In this document: piece after piece, positions 21,937 to 30,162 of the stretch
Position numbering within the stretch: the first letter of the stretch is position 1
Layout of the letters: the number at the start of each line of letters is the position of its first letter
DNA from: Bacteroides sp.
Lineage (GTDB): Bacteria; Bacteroidota; Bacteroidia; Bacteroidales; Bacteroidaceae
DNA: 41,689 nt
Reading direction: 5' to 3'
Assembly (NCBI GenBank): GCA_019416685.1
Contig: DXWV01000054.1
Span: 1-41,689, forward strand
Notes under the pieces: generated by a model
Told to the model about the DNA's origin: nothing
The model's input: the letters and a program-made list of their open reading frames with translations, nothing else
Databases searched by the model: none
Translations under genes and position numbers: made by a program

Positions 21937-23802
21937 TTAGTTTAGCGGGTGAGTGAACCAAAAGCAGGAGCCTTTACCCGGTTCTGATTCAAGACCAATT
22001 TTACCACCTAATTGTGTGACAATGCTTTGGCAGATAGAAAGTCCTAAACCAGTGCCCGGAACAAAAGAGTTGAGCTTGACGAAGCGTTGGAATACTTCTT
22101 CTTGTTTTTTCGGTTCAATCCCGATGCCCGTATCTTTTACATAGAACTTTACTTCTTTCTCATAAATTTCATATCCTAAAGTAATACTTCCTTCGGAGGT
22201 GAATTTCATAGCGTTGGTCACAAAATTCATTAATACCTGATGTATCCTGTTTTTGTCGCTTATAATATGTAGTTTCGGTAATTTGGGAGCAATACGTAAC
22301 TCTACATTTTCTTCAGCCCTGATTCGCAATGTACTTATCAGATCCGCACAGAGTTGTCGTACTTCCATCTTTCCCGGACACATTTCAACGGTACCTGATT
22401 CTATTTTGGATAGGTCGAGAATGTCTGAAATTAATTGTAATAGTAGCCGGTTGTTCTCTTCTATGATATCTACATATTGTTTTTTTTCTTCCGGATTGGT
22501 AGCTTCTTGCAGTAAACTTGAAAAACCTATAATTGCATTTAGAGGTGTACGTATTTCGTGGCTCATATTGGCAAGGAAGGCTGATTTCAGATGGTCAGAC
22601 TCTTCTGCTTTTTCTTTGGCCTTAGTAAGTTTCATTTCAGTTTCTTTGAGTTCGGTAATATCAAAGTTAATACATAACATTTCAATGATATTATCCTGTG
22701 GGCGATAGTTCCTGACAAGAACATTCACACGTGTCCATGTATAATGGCCGTCTTCCCGGCGAATACGGACATCCCGGCATAGTTTTGAAGCAGTACCTTT
22801 CACTACTTCATCAAGGAAGTTGATCATTACGGCCCGGTCTTCAGGATGAAAATGAGAATGAATACCGATAATTTCTGTTAGTGGGGTACCTTCTTTTTCT
22901 CCTACATTCCTAAACCAACTCTTCAGTGCATACCCGTCCCGGCTTAATCCGTCAAAATGTGCATAACCTACTTTTGCATAATCGCCCACGAGATCAAAAA
23001 AGCTTTTAAACTCCTGGATTTTATTATATGCCATTGTATCTTCGGTTTTATCTGCGTTGATTAACAGGAAGTTGGTGGGATTTCCGTTATTATCATACAA
23101 AGTAGTAACCCTTGTCATTAAATCTATTGTACCCTGAGTTTGCAGAGATTTATAATATCCATTCAATTTGGAGAAGTCGTAGCGATATGTAACATCAGCA
23201 TCTTCATGATTTCTTACTTTTTCTTTTATCTCTTCCGGAAATATGGGATTATCGAAAATATTGACTCCTAAAACATGTTGTTTACCAGGGATATGAAACA
23301 AATCTAACTCCTTCTTATTGAGGTCTATCAGATAACCCTCTTTATTATATAGTTCGATTCCTACCGGAAGATTTTTATAAATATTATGCAGAATGCGTTC
23401 ACTATGCTTTAGTGCCTGATAGGCAGTGGCCATATTAGGTCCGTCTTGTGCCTCGGCAATACCGTATATTTTAGTATTCCCCTCTTCATCGGTCTCCTCA
23501 AAACATTTTTTGCTACGTATCCACACACCGCCTTTGGGGGTGTCAAGAAGATATACTTCTTCAACAGTTTGCTGTATTTCAATGAAAGAAAGTGGACTGG
23601 TATGATTTTGGTCTTCTTTCAAAATACGTTTGTTGAAATCTTCAAAACTGATGATTCCGTCACTGTTGAGTCCTAATAAGTTGGAAATGAATTCGGAGCA
23701 GGCATAACTTTCTGTTTTTAAATCGGCTTCCCACCATCCCATATTTGCTTTGTTCATCAGTTTAAAGATAAATTCGCTGTCTGACTGTTTGTTTGTCTTC
23801 AA
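21937..23802 (-). CDS. Soluble PAS-domain sensor histidine kinase
   Basis: Encodes 621 residues from a TTG at 23802; the alternative is the ATG at 23757. The first reading keeps a protein-like N-terminus before the first PAS repeat (MGWWEADLKT). Three PAS-like units span about residues 15-390, the third ending with a PAC-type segment (LCRDVRIRREDGHYTWTRV). The kinase core follows: H-box MSHEIRTPLNAI with His415, N-box FVTNAMKFT, G1 DTGIGIEPK and G2 GTGLGLSI. It ends after the ATPase domain with no receiver. There are no membrane helices, so it senses a cytoplasmic signal. No response regulator gene is adjacent, so the partner is unknown. Confidence 0.9.
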   Translation of the reverse strand: MKTNKQSDSEFIFKLMNKANMGWWEADLKTESYACSEFISNLLGLNSDGIISFEDFNKRILKEDQNHTSPLSFIEIQQTVEEVYLLDTPKGGVWIRSKKCFEETDEEGNTKIYGIAEAQDGPNMATAYQALKHSERILHNIYKNLPVGIELYNKEGYLIDLNKKELDLFHIPGKQHVLGVNIFDNPIFPEEIKEKVRNHEDADVTYRYDFSKLNGYYKSLQTQGTIDLMTRVTTLYDNNGNPTNFLLINADKTEDTMAYNKIQEFKSFFDLVGDYAKVGYAHFDGLSRDGYALKSWFRNVGEKEGTPLTEIIGIHSHFHPEDRAVMINFLDEVVKGTASKLCRDVRIRREDGHYTWTRVNVLVRNYRPQDNIIEMLCINFDITELKETEMKLTKAKEKAEESDHLKSAFLANMSHEIRTPLNAIIGFSSLLQEATNPEEKKQYVDIIEENNRLLLQLISDILDLSKIESGTVEMCPGKMEVRQLCADLISTLRIRAEENVELRIAPKLPKLHIISDKNRIHQVLMNFVTNAMKFTSEGSITLGYEIYEKEVKFYVKDTGIGIEPKKQEEVFQRFVKLNSFVPGTGLGLSICQSIVTQLGGKIGLESEPGKGSCFWFTHPLN

Positions 23803-23968
23803 AGTGGTATCTTTTTATTCAGTGTTTTTTAACGCTGTAAAAATACACATTTGAATTGAGAAAGAAAATAATAAATCAGTATTTTTGGGTATTGACAACT
23901 TTATCTCTTATTGTGAACTTTGCTCTTACTAAAAGTGTTGTATACTAAAATAGAAAGGAGTATGATAG

Positions 23969-24715
23969 ATGAAAAAAATAGTTTTGCTTCGCCACGGAGA
24001 AAGTGCGTGGAATAAAGAAAATCGTTTCACTGGATGGACAGATGTAGATCTTACAGAGAAAGGTATTGCTGAAGCCAACAGAGCAGGTGAGTTGTTGAAA
24101 GAAAATGGTTTTAATTTTGATAAAGCCTATACTTCTTATCTTAAACGGGCAGTGAAAACATTGAATTGTGCATTAGATAAGTTGGATCAGGACTGGATTC
24201 CGGTGGAGAAAACCTGGCGCTTGAATGAGAAACATTACGGTGCATTGCAAGGGTTGAACAAAGCCGAAACGGCTGCTAAATATGGTGATGAACAAGTGTT
24301 GGTTTGGCGTCGTAGTTATGATGTAGCTCCTCATGCATTGGCAGAGGATGATCCGCGCAATCCTCGTTTTGAAAATCGCTATAAGGAAGTTCCTGATACC
24401 GAATTACCCCGTACGGAGTCTCTTAAAGAAACCATTGAGCGCATTATGCCTTATTGGAAGTGTATCATTTTTCCAAATCTGAAAACTGCTGATCAGTTAC
24501 TCGTTGTAGCCCATGGAAACAGTTTACGGGGGATTATCAAACATCTGAAACATATCTCTGATGAAGATATTGTGAATTTAAATCTTCCGACAGCAGTACC
24601 GTATGTTTTCGAATTTGACGATGATCTCAATCTGGTGAATGATTATTTTCTGGGTGATCCTGAAGAAATAAAAAAACTGATGGAAGCAGTAGCTAATCAG
24701 GGTAAGAAAAAGTAG
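23969..24715 (+). CDS. gpmA: 2,3-bisphosphoglycerate-dependent phosphoglycerate mutase
   Basis: Encodes 248 residues, full length. The N-terminal LLRHGES carries the phosphorylated His9, followed by RFTGWTDVDLTEKG, RLNEKHYGALQGLNK and the second catalytic His in VVAHGNSLRG. It interconverts 3- and 2-phosphoglycerate in glycolysis. The ATG is preceded by AGGAG at about 13 nt. A poor -7-like box (GAACTTTG) lies about 50 nt upstream. The stop codon falls inside the start of a repeat (AGTAGTTAGAATTCAGTAG) that runs into the gap before the aldolase gene, so the two glycolytic genes may share a transcript through it. Confidence 0.97.
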   Translation: MKKIVLLRHGESAWNKENRFTGWTDVDLTEKGIAEANRAGELLKENGFNFDKAYTSYLKRAVKTLNCALDKLDQDWIPVEKTWRLNEKHYGALQGLNKAETAAKYGDEQVLVWRRSYDVAPHALAEDDPRNPRFENRYKEVPDTELPRTESLKETIERIMPYWKCIIFPNLKTADQLLVVAHGNSLRGIIKHLKHISDEDIVNLNLPTAVPYVFEFDDDLNLVNDYFLGDPEEIKKLMEAVANQGKKK

Positions 24716-24790
24716 TTAGAATTCAGTAGCTGGTAGTTAGGGCTTATGCAGCGTGAAAAGTTGTTATCTGCATAGATTTTGACTACTTAA
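24711..24790. repeat. Repeat of the TTAGTAG family in the gpmA-fba gap
   Basis: AGTAGTTAGAATTCAGTAG, then GTAGTTAG, with GACTACTTAA on the far side. An inner 7-bp inverted repeat TATGCAG (24745-24751) / CTGCATA (24768-24774) flanks the core. TTAGAATTCAG is shared with the element at 849-942. It supplies the gpmA stop codon. Confidence 0.6.
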
Positions 24791-24816
24791 ATTATTAATT
24801 TTTAAAAAACAACATT

Positions 24817-25869
24817 ATGAGTAAAATAACAGATTTATTGGGTGACAAGGCCGTATATTACCTTGATCATACTTGCAAGACTATAGATAAATCGATGATT
24901 CATATTCCTTCTTCCGAAACGATTGATCGTATTTGGATAGACTCTGATCGTAATATACAGACTTTACGTAGTTTGCAAACTATTCTCGGACATGGTCGTC
25001 TGGCCAATACCGGTTATGTTTCTATTCTTCCTGTTGACCAGGATATTGAACATACTGCAGGTGCTTCTTTTGCTCCGAATCCGATTTATTTCGATCCGGA
25101 GAACATTGTGAAACTGGCTATTGAGGGAGGATGTAACGCCGTAGCTTCTACCTTTGGTATACTGGGTGCTGTGGCACGTAAGTATGCACATAAGATTCCT
25201 TTTGTGGTGAAGTTGAATCACAACGAATTATTAAGTTATCCTACTACTTATGATCAGGTAATGTTTGGTACCGTGAAAGAAGCCTGGGAAATGGGAGCTG
25301 TAGCCGTAGGTGCTACTATTTATTTCGGTTCAGAGCAGAGCCGTCGCCAGTTGGTGGAGATAGCCGAGGCATTTGACTACGCCCATGAGCTGGGTATGGC
25401 AACTATCTTGTGGTGTTATTTGCGTAATAGCGATTTCAAGAAAGAGGGTGTGGATTATCATGCTGCTGCTGATCTTACCGGACAGGCTGACCGTCTTGGT
25501 GTGACTATCAAAGCTGATATTGTAAAACAGAAACTTCCTGTAAACAATGGTGGTTTTACTGCTATAGGTTTTGGTAAAACAGATGAACGCATGTATACAC
25601 AGTTAGCTTCGGAGCACCCAATTGATCTTTGTCGCTATCAGGTAGCCAATGGTTATATGGGTCGCGTTGGATTAATAAATTCCGGTGGAGAATCTCATGG
25701 CTCTTCCGATTTAAGAGATGCCGTAGTTACAGCTGTCGTTAATAAACGCGCCGGAGGTATGGGGTTGATTAGTGGACGTAAAGCTTTCCAGAAACCGATG
25801 AATAAAGGTGTCGAATTATTGAATGCCATTCAGGATGTTTATCTTGATCCGGCGGTGACGATAGCGTGA
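24817..25869 (+). CDS. fbaB: Class I fructose-bisphosphate aldolase (FbaB/DhnA type)
   Basis: Encodes 350 residues, the length of FbaB-type enzymes. VDQDIEHTAG and VVKLNHNELLSYP are typical of the DhnA family. The likely Schiff-base lysine is Lys237 in KADIVKQKLP, and GRKAFQKP near the C-terminus binds the phosphate. It splits fructose 1,6-bisphosphate into dihydroxyacetone phosphate and glyceraldehyde 3-phosphate and also works in gluconeogenesis. Directly downstream of gpmA on the same strand. A tandem repeat begins 5 nt after its TGA. Confidence 0.95.
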   Translation: MSKITDLLGDKAVYYLDHTCKTIDKSMIHIPSSETIDRIWIDSDRNIQTLRSLQTILGHGRLANTGYVSILPVDQDIEHTAGASFAPNPIYFDPENIVKLAIEGGCNAVASTFGILGAVARKYAHKIPFVVKLNHNELLSYPTTYDQVMFGTVKEAWEMGAVAVGATIYFGSEQSRRQLVEIAEAFDYAHELGMATILWCYLRNSDFKKEGVDYHAAADLTGQADRLGVTIKADIVKQKLPVNNGGFTAIGFGKTDERMYTQLASEHPIDLCRYQVANGYMGRVGLINSGGESHGSSDLRDAVVTAVVNKRAGGMGLISGRKAFQKPMNKGVELLNAIQDVYLDPAVTIA

Positions 25870-25874
25870 TAAAT

Positions 25875-25986
25875 AGTGATGAGTGATGAGTGATAAGTGG
25901 GCTGCGCTATTATGCCGCATGGTACTAATCGCTCATCACTCATCGCTCATCACTCATCGCTCATCACTCATCGCTCATCACTCATC
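25875..25986. repeat. Heptamer-iterated inverted repeat element (GTGATGA class) with four 14-mers
   Basis: The left arm (25875-25894) is AGTGATGAGTGATGAGTGAT. The right side (25931-25986) is GCTCATCACTCATC repeated four times without a mismatch, each unit being two heptamers. The left arm is complementary to any two adjacent right units. The core of about 35 nt includes TGCGCTATTATGCCGCA. It lies between the ends of the convergent aldolase and GH95 genes and runs into the GH95 stop codon. Confidence 0.9.
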
Positions 25987-28429
25987 ACTCCCTCCTAATT
26001 TTCCCTCCTTCTCCTACAATTCTGTAGTTCTGTCCTTTTTGAGTTTTGAATGAGATTGTTTGGTCACCATATTTAATAGTACAAGGTGTCCCGGCTTTTG
26101 ATGTGACAGTTGCTTCTTTTAGTTGGTTATTTTCCCAGACAATAGAGACCTCAAAATTACCTTTGGCACAAATACCATTGATTGAACCTTCTTTCCAGGC
26201 ATCAGGAAGTGCCGGCAACAATTGAATAAATCCCATATGGCTTTGTAATAGCATCTCTGTAATGCCTGCTGTCCCTCCGAAGTTTCCATCAATCTGGAAG
26301 GGAGCATGGGTGTCCCACAGATTATCCAGAGTTCCGTTCTTTAATAAATTTCCGAATAACATATAAGCGTGATTTCCATCTTGTAACCTTGCCCATTGAT
26401 TTAATTTCCATCCCATACTCCAACCGGTAGCACCGTCACCACGGTGTTGCAATACCACCTTGGCGGCCTGAGCCAATTCCGGAGTTGTAATGGGAGATAA
26501 AGTATGTCCCGGATGTAATCCGAATAAGTGGTTCACGTGGCGATGTTTGTCATTGAGATCATCAATATCTACGGACCATTCCATAAGTTGCCCGTATCGT
26601 CCAATCTGATAAGGAACCAGGTTCTTTAATATATTTTCCCATTGTTGGCATTCTTTGGCATCTACTCCTAATATCTTACTTGCTGAAATAGCATCTAAAA
26701 GGATTTCCCGTACGACCGCATGTACGAATGTAGCGCCCTGATCTACCGGACCGTGTTCTGGAGAAGTGGAAGGGGCTGCTGTATATGTTCCATCCGGTTT
26801 ATGCCACAAGTAGTCAGCAGTGAACTGTGCACTACTTTTTATTAATGGATACCCTATTTCTGAAAGAAATTTTTTGTCGCAGGTATAATCATAATATTCC
26901 CAGATATGTGTAGCCAGCCAGGGACCGGCCATTGGGTTGAAATTCCACTCCATCTGTTCACTGGATAGGGGAGCGGTGAATCCAAAGATATTTGCAGAAA
27001 TAGAAGCCGTCCATCCACGTGCATTAAAATATGACTTTGCCGTTTTTTCTCCGGGTTTCACTAATCCACGTATAAAGTCAATTAAAGGTAACATACATTC
27101 GTCCAGATTGGTAGAACAGGCAGGCCAGTAGTTCATCTGGATGTTAATGTTGTTATGATAATCTACCCTCCATGGGCCATCCAGGTTATTGTGCCATATG
27201 CCTTGCAGGTTTGCCGGCATATTTCCGGGACGTGAACTGGCTATTAGCAGATAACGTCCGTATTGATAATAAAGTTGTTCCAGATAATAGTCCGGAGTTC
27301 CCTGGCGATAATGCTTCAGCCGTTGATCAGTAGGTAGGTCTACAATGGGCACTTGAGGGTTCAGACTCAATTTTACACGATTGAAGAGTGCGGTATAGTC
27401 ATCTTGATGGCGAAGGTAAAGTGCTTCGTAAGTTTTTTCTTCTGCTTGCTCCATCATGTCTCGGGTAGTTTCTGTCGGGCTATTTCCTACGTATGTTTCC
27501 GGATTGTTGAAGTCCGGGTTATCATTCATTTTATAATCCGTATCGGCTGTGAGTAGAAAAACAACTTCGTTTGCATCTTTTATCACGAGTTTTCCGTTTT
27601 CAACTCTTACTGTTCCTCCTTCGTTTATGGCCCGGAACCGAAGTGCAAACTTCATTTGATTGTTATTTAGCTTTCCGGTATAGCAAAGACCGTTTGTTCC
27701 ATCTACTTCTATCTTCCCTTGTGCTTCAGTATTAGGGCTGTAGCTGAATGTGAGATTTTGCATTCCCGGTTTGTCCGCAGTAAATCTCATCACCATCACA
27801 CTGTCCGGGTAAGAGATGAAATAGTTTCTTTGATATTTAATTCCGTCTTTAAGGAAGCGGACCGTTGCCATGGCTGAATCCAATGACAAGATACGTTTGT
27901 AATCACTCATGCCGATTTCACTTAATCCGGTTTCCACATATACCTCTCCCATGGTAGTGAATGAACCGAAACGGAAGGGAGTCTCGTCCTTTTCTTCGTA
28001 AGCTGCCAGACCATTAAAATTTTTACGTGTCAGTGTCTCTGCCCGTTTTGGGTCACCATCTGTAAATGCCTGGCGTATTTCTTTTAATATCGGTGCCGAC
28101 TGTTTATTTACATTCCAATAGTAAGCTGCTCCCCCAGAAGTATTTGGTCCGCCTTTCCACAAAGTCTTTTCATTTAATGTAATACGTTCGGCAGCAATAG
28201 AACCCATAATGTTGGCTCCAAGGCTACCGTTTCCCAAAGGTAGTGAACTTGTTTCCCAAGCTTTATCCGGGTTTTCACCTTTACCATCGGCTCTTTGCCA
28301 GATAGCGCGTCCGTCAAGGTTGTTGGGAGTATCAAACCAGATGGAAAGAGGGGGAATGTTATCCGGTTTCTCTGCGTGAACACCTACAATGAATAGTGCA
28401 GACAGAATAGATAAATAGAGCTTTTTCAT
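25985..28429 (-). CDS. GH95 family glycoside hydrolase, probable alpha-L-fucosidase
   Basis: Encodes 814 residues with a signal peptide (MKKLYLSILSALFIVGVHA), so it is exported. The GH95 hallmarks are all present: LPLGNGSLGANIMG near residue 65, NLQGIWHNN, the pair Asn427/Asn429 in NINIQMNYWPA, acid Glu558 in STSPEHGP, and Asp714 in IDGNFGG. These match Asn421, Asn423, Glu566 and Asp766 of the Bifidobacterium 1,2-alpha-fucosidase. It inverts and releases terminal L-fucose, typically alpha-1,2 linked to galactose in mucin or milk glycans. Some GH95 members act on L-galactose instead. It is divergent from the sulfatase gene at 28645 across 215 nt. A CATCTTTG -7-like box lies at 28459-28452 on the minus strand. 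Confidence 0.92.
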   Translation of the reverse strand: MKKLYLSILSALFIVGVHAEKPDNIPPLSIWFDTPNNLDGRAIWQRADGKGENPDKAWETSSLPLGNGSLGANIMGSIAAERITLNEKTLWKGGPNTSGGAAYYWNVNKQSAPILKEIRQAFTDGDPKRAETLTRKNFNGLAAYEEKDETPFRFGSFTTMGEVYVETGLSEIGMSDYKRILSLDSAMATVRFLKDGIKYQRNYFISYPDSVMVMRFTADKPGMQNLTFSYSPNTEAQGKIEVDGTNGLCYTGKLNNNQMKFALRFRAINEGGTVRVENGKLVIKDANEVVFLLTADTDYKMNDNPDFNNPETYVGNSPTETTRDMMEQAEEKTYEALYLRHQDDYTALFNRVKLSLNPQVPIVDLPTDQRLKHYRQGTPDYYLEQLYYQYGRYLLIASSRPGNMPANLQGIWHNNLDGPWRVDYHNNINIQMNYWPACSTNLDECMLPLIDFIRGLVKPGEKTAKSYFNARGWTASISANIFGFTAPLSSEQMEWNFNPMAGPWLATHIWEYYDYTCDKKFLSEIGYPLIKSSAQFTADYLWHKPDGTYTAAPSTSPEHGPVDQGATFVHAVVREILLDAISASKILGVDAKECQQWENILKNLVPYQIGRYGQLMEWSVDIDDLNDKHRHVNHLFGLHPGHTLSPITTPELAQAAKVVLQHRGDGATGWSMGWKLNQWARLQDGNHAYMLFGNLLKNGTLDNLWDTHAPFQIDGNFGGTAGITEMLLQSHMGFIQLLPALPDAWKEGSINGICAKGNFEVSIVWENNQLKEATVTSKAGTPCTIKYGDQTISFKTQKGQNYRIVGEGGKIRRE

Positions 28430-28608
28430 ATAAATATGATTAATAATTTAGCAAAGATGATTGTTCAATTGTAATAATAACGTGTGATTTATTTTCTTAG
28501 TATCAGGTTTTCTTTGAAAAACGGATAATAAAATCCGGATTGAACGACTTTAGACAAATTCGAACATATCAAAAGACAAAAGTGGAAATATCTTTTCATG
28601 GAAAACCT

Positions 28609-28616
28609 TATCTTTG
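28609..28616 (+). promoter_or_regulatory. -7 box of the first sulfatase gene
   Basis: TATCTTTG lies 28 nt before the ATG at 28645. No TTTG is found 19-21 nt upstream, which suggests an activator-dependent promoter, as is usual for genes controlled by hybrid two-component regulators. Confidence 0.5.
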
Positions 28617-28644
28617 TGACGAAAATCTTAAATATTAGTACATA

Positions 28645-30096
28645 ATGAGAAACAAAATTTTATACGGAAGTGTATTACTTATCGGTTTTTCCGGAATTCA
28701 ACCGGGCTTTGCACAGAAGAAGAAATCAAAAACTCCCCAACGTCCTAATGTCGTTTTTATTCTGGCTGATGATCTGGGCTACGGTGATCTGAGTTGTTAC
28801 GGGCAAGAAAAATTTGATACTCCCAATATCGACTTGTTGGCCCAGGGTGGAATGCGTTTCACGCAATGTTATTCGGGTACAACGGTTAGTGCTCCTTCAC
28901 GTTCATGCTTGTTGACAGGTACTCATAGCGGTCATACAGCTATCCGGGGAAATAAGGAATTAAATCCCGAGGGGCAGTTTCCTTTACCGGCAGACTCCCG
29001 TACTATTTTTCATTTGTTCAAAGATGCAGGTTATGAAACCGGTACGTTTGGTAAGTGGGGATTAGGATTCGTAGGTTCCACAGGTGACCCCAATAAACAA
29101 GGTGTCGATCATTTTTATGGTTATAACTGTCAGTTACTGGCTCATAGTTATTATCCCGATCATTTATGGGAAAACAATCAACGTATTGAACTCAAAGATA
29201 ATGTACTGGAAGTGGAATATGGTAAAGGAACCTATTCTCAGGATCTGATTCATTCTAAAGCACTTTCTTTTTTAGATGATATGGGAAAAGAGGAACCTTT
29301 CTTTTTGTTCTATCCTACGATTATTCCACATGCCGAACTGATTGTGCCCGAAGATAGTATTATAAAAAAATTCCGTGGCAAGTTTCCGGAGATTCCATAT
29401 AAAGGTTTTGAACCCGGAAGTTCCGCTTTTCGTAAAGGAGGATATTGTACTCAGCTAAATCCTCGTGCTACATTTGCCGCAATGGTTTATCGGCTCGATG
29501 TATATGTGGGCCAATTGGTACAAAAGTTGAAGGAAAAAGGAATATACGATAATACTATTATTATCTTCGCAAGTGATAACGGCCCTCATAGAGAAGGGGG
29601 AGCCGATCCTGATTTTTTCAATAGTAATGGTATCTGGCGGGGGTATAAACGGGATTTATACGAAGGAGGAATTCGTGTTCCTATGATAATTTCATGGCCG
29701 GGACATGTCCAGGCAGGTACGGAAACTGATTTTATGTGTTCTTTCTGGGATCTCATGCCTACTTTTGAAGAAATGCTGAATCCAAAAGCTGATATTAGAG
29801 AGATGGATGGTGTGAGCATGCTGCCTTTGCTTGAAAATAGAAAAGGACAGAAAGAACATGAATATCTGTACTTTGAGTTTCAGGAGCTGAATGGGCGTCA
29901 GGCAGTACGCAAAGGATCGTGGAAATTAGTACATATGAATATCCGTGGTGAAAAGCCCTATTATGAACTTTATAATCTGGCTGCGGATCCTTCCGAGAAG
30001 TATAATCTGCTGAATAAGTATCCCGAAAAGGTAGAAGAGCTAAAAGCTATTATGCAGGTAGCCCACATAGATGATCCGAACTGGCCGCTCTTTTAA
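28645..30096 (+). CDS. S1 family sulfatase, serine type, secreted
   Basis: Encodes 483 residues with a signal peptide (MRNKILYGSVLLIGFSGIQPGFAQ). The alkaline-phosphatase-like metal site begins with FILADDLGYGDLSCYG. The maturation motif is SAPSRSCLLTG with Ser82 as the residue converted to formylglycine, so it needs an anaerobic sulfatase-maturating enzyme, which is not encoded here. FGKWGLG replaces the more usual GKWHLG, so the His after Trp is Gly. The later metal-site motif is FASDNGPH. It removes sulfate esters from carbohydrates in the periplasm or outside. Substrate cannot be assigned by eye. It is 66 nt before the hybrid regulator gene. Confidence 0.92.
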   Translation: MRNKILYGSVLLIGFSGIQPGFAQKKKSKTPQRPNVVFILADDLGYGDLSCYGQEKFDTPNIDLLAQGGMRFTQCYSGTTVSAPSRSCLLTGTHSGHTAIRGNKELNPEGQFPLPADSRTIFHLFKDAGYETGTFGKWGLGFVGSTGDPNKQGVDHFYGYNCQLLAHSYYPDHLWENNQRIELKDNVLEVEYGKGTYSQDLIHSKALSFLDDMGKEEPFFLFYPTIIPHAELIVPEDSIIKKFRGKFPEIPYKGFEPGSSAFRKGGYCTQLNPRATFAAMVYRLDVYVGQLVQKLKEKGIYDNTIIIFASDNGPHREGGADPDFFNSNGIWRGYKRDLYEGGIRVPMIISWPGHVQAGTETDFMCSFWDLMPTFEEMLNPKADIREMDGVSMLPLLENRKGQKEHEYLYFEFQELNGRQAVRKGSWKLVHMNIRGEKPYYELYNLAADPSEKYNLLNKYPEKVEELKAIMQVAHIDDPNWPLF

Positions 30097-30105
30097 GACT
30101 CTTTT

Positions 30106-30137
30106 TTTGGTAAAAAAGAAAGAAACGTTTATTTTTG
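30106..30137 (+). promoter_or_regulatory. Promoter of the hybrid two-component regulator
   Basis: TTTG (30106-30109), 20 nt, then TATTTTTG (30130-30137), 25 nt before the ATG at 30163. The -33 box lies in the T-rich sequence just after the sulfatase stop, overlapping a weak hairpin (CTTTTTTTGGTAAAAAAG). Confidence 0.65.
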
Positions 30138-30162
30138 TCCGATTCACATACGAATCTTAATT

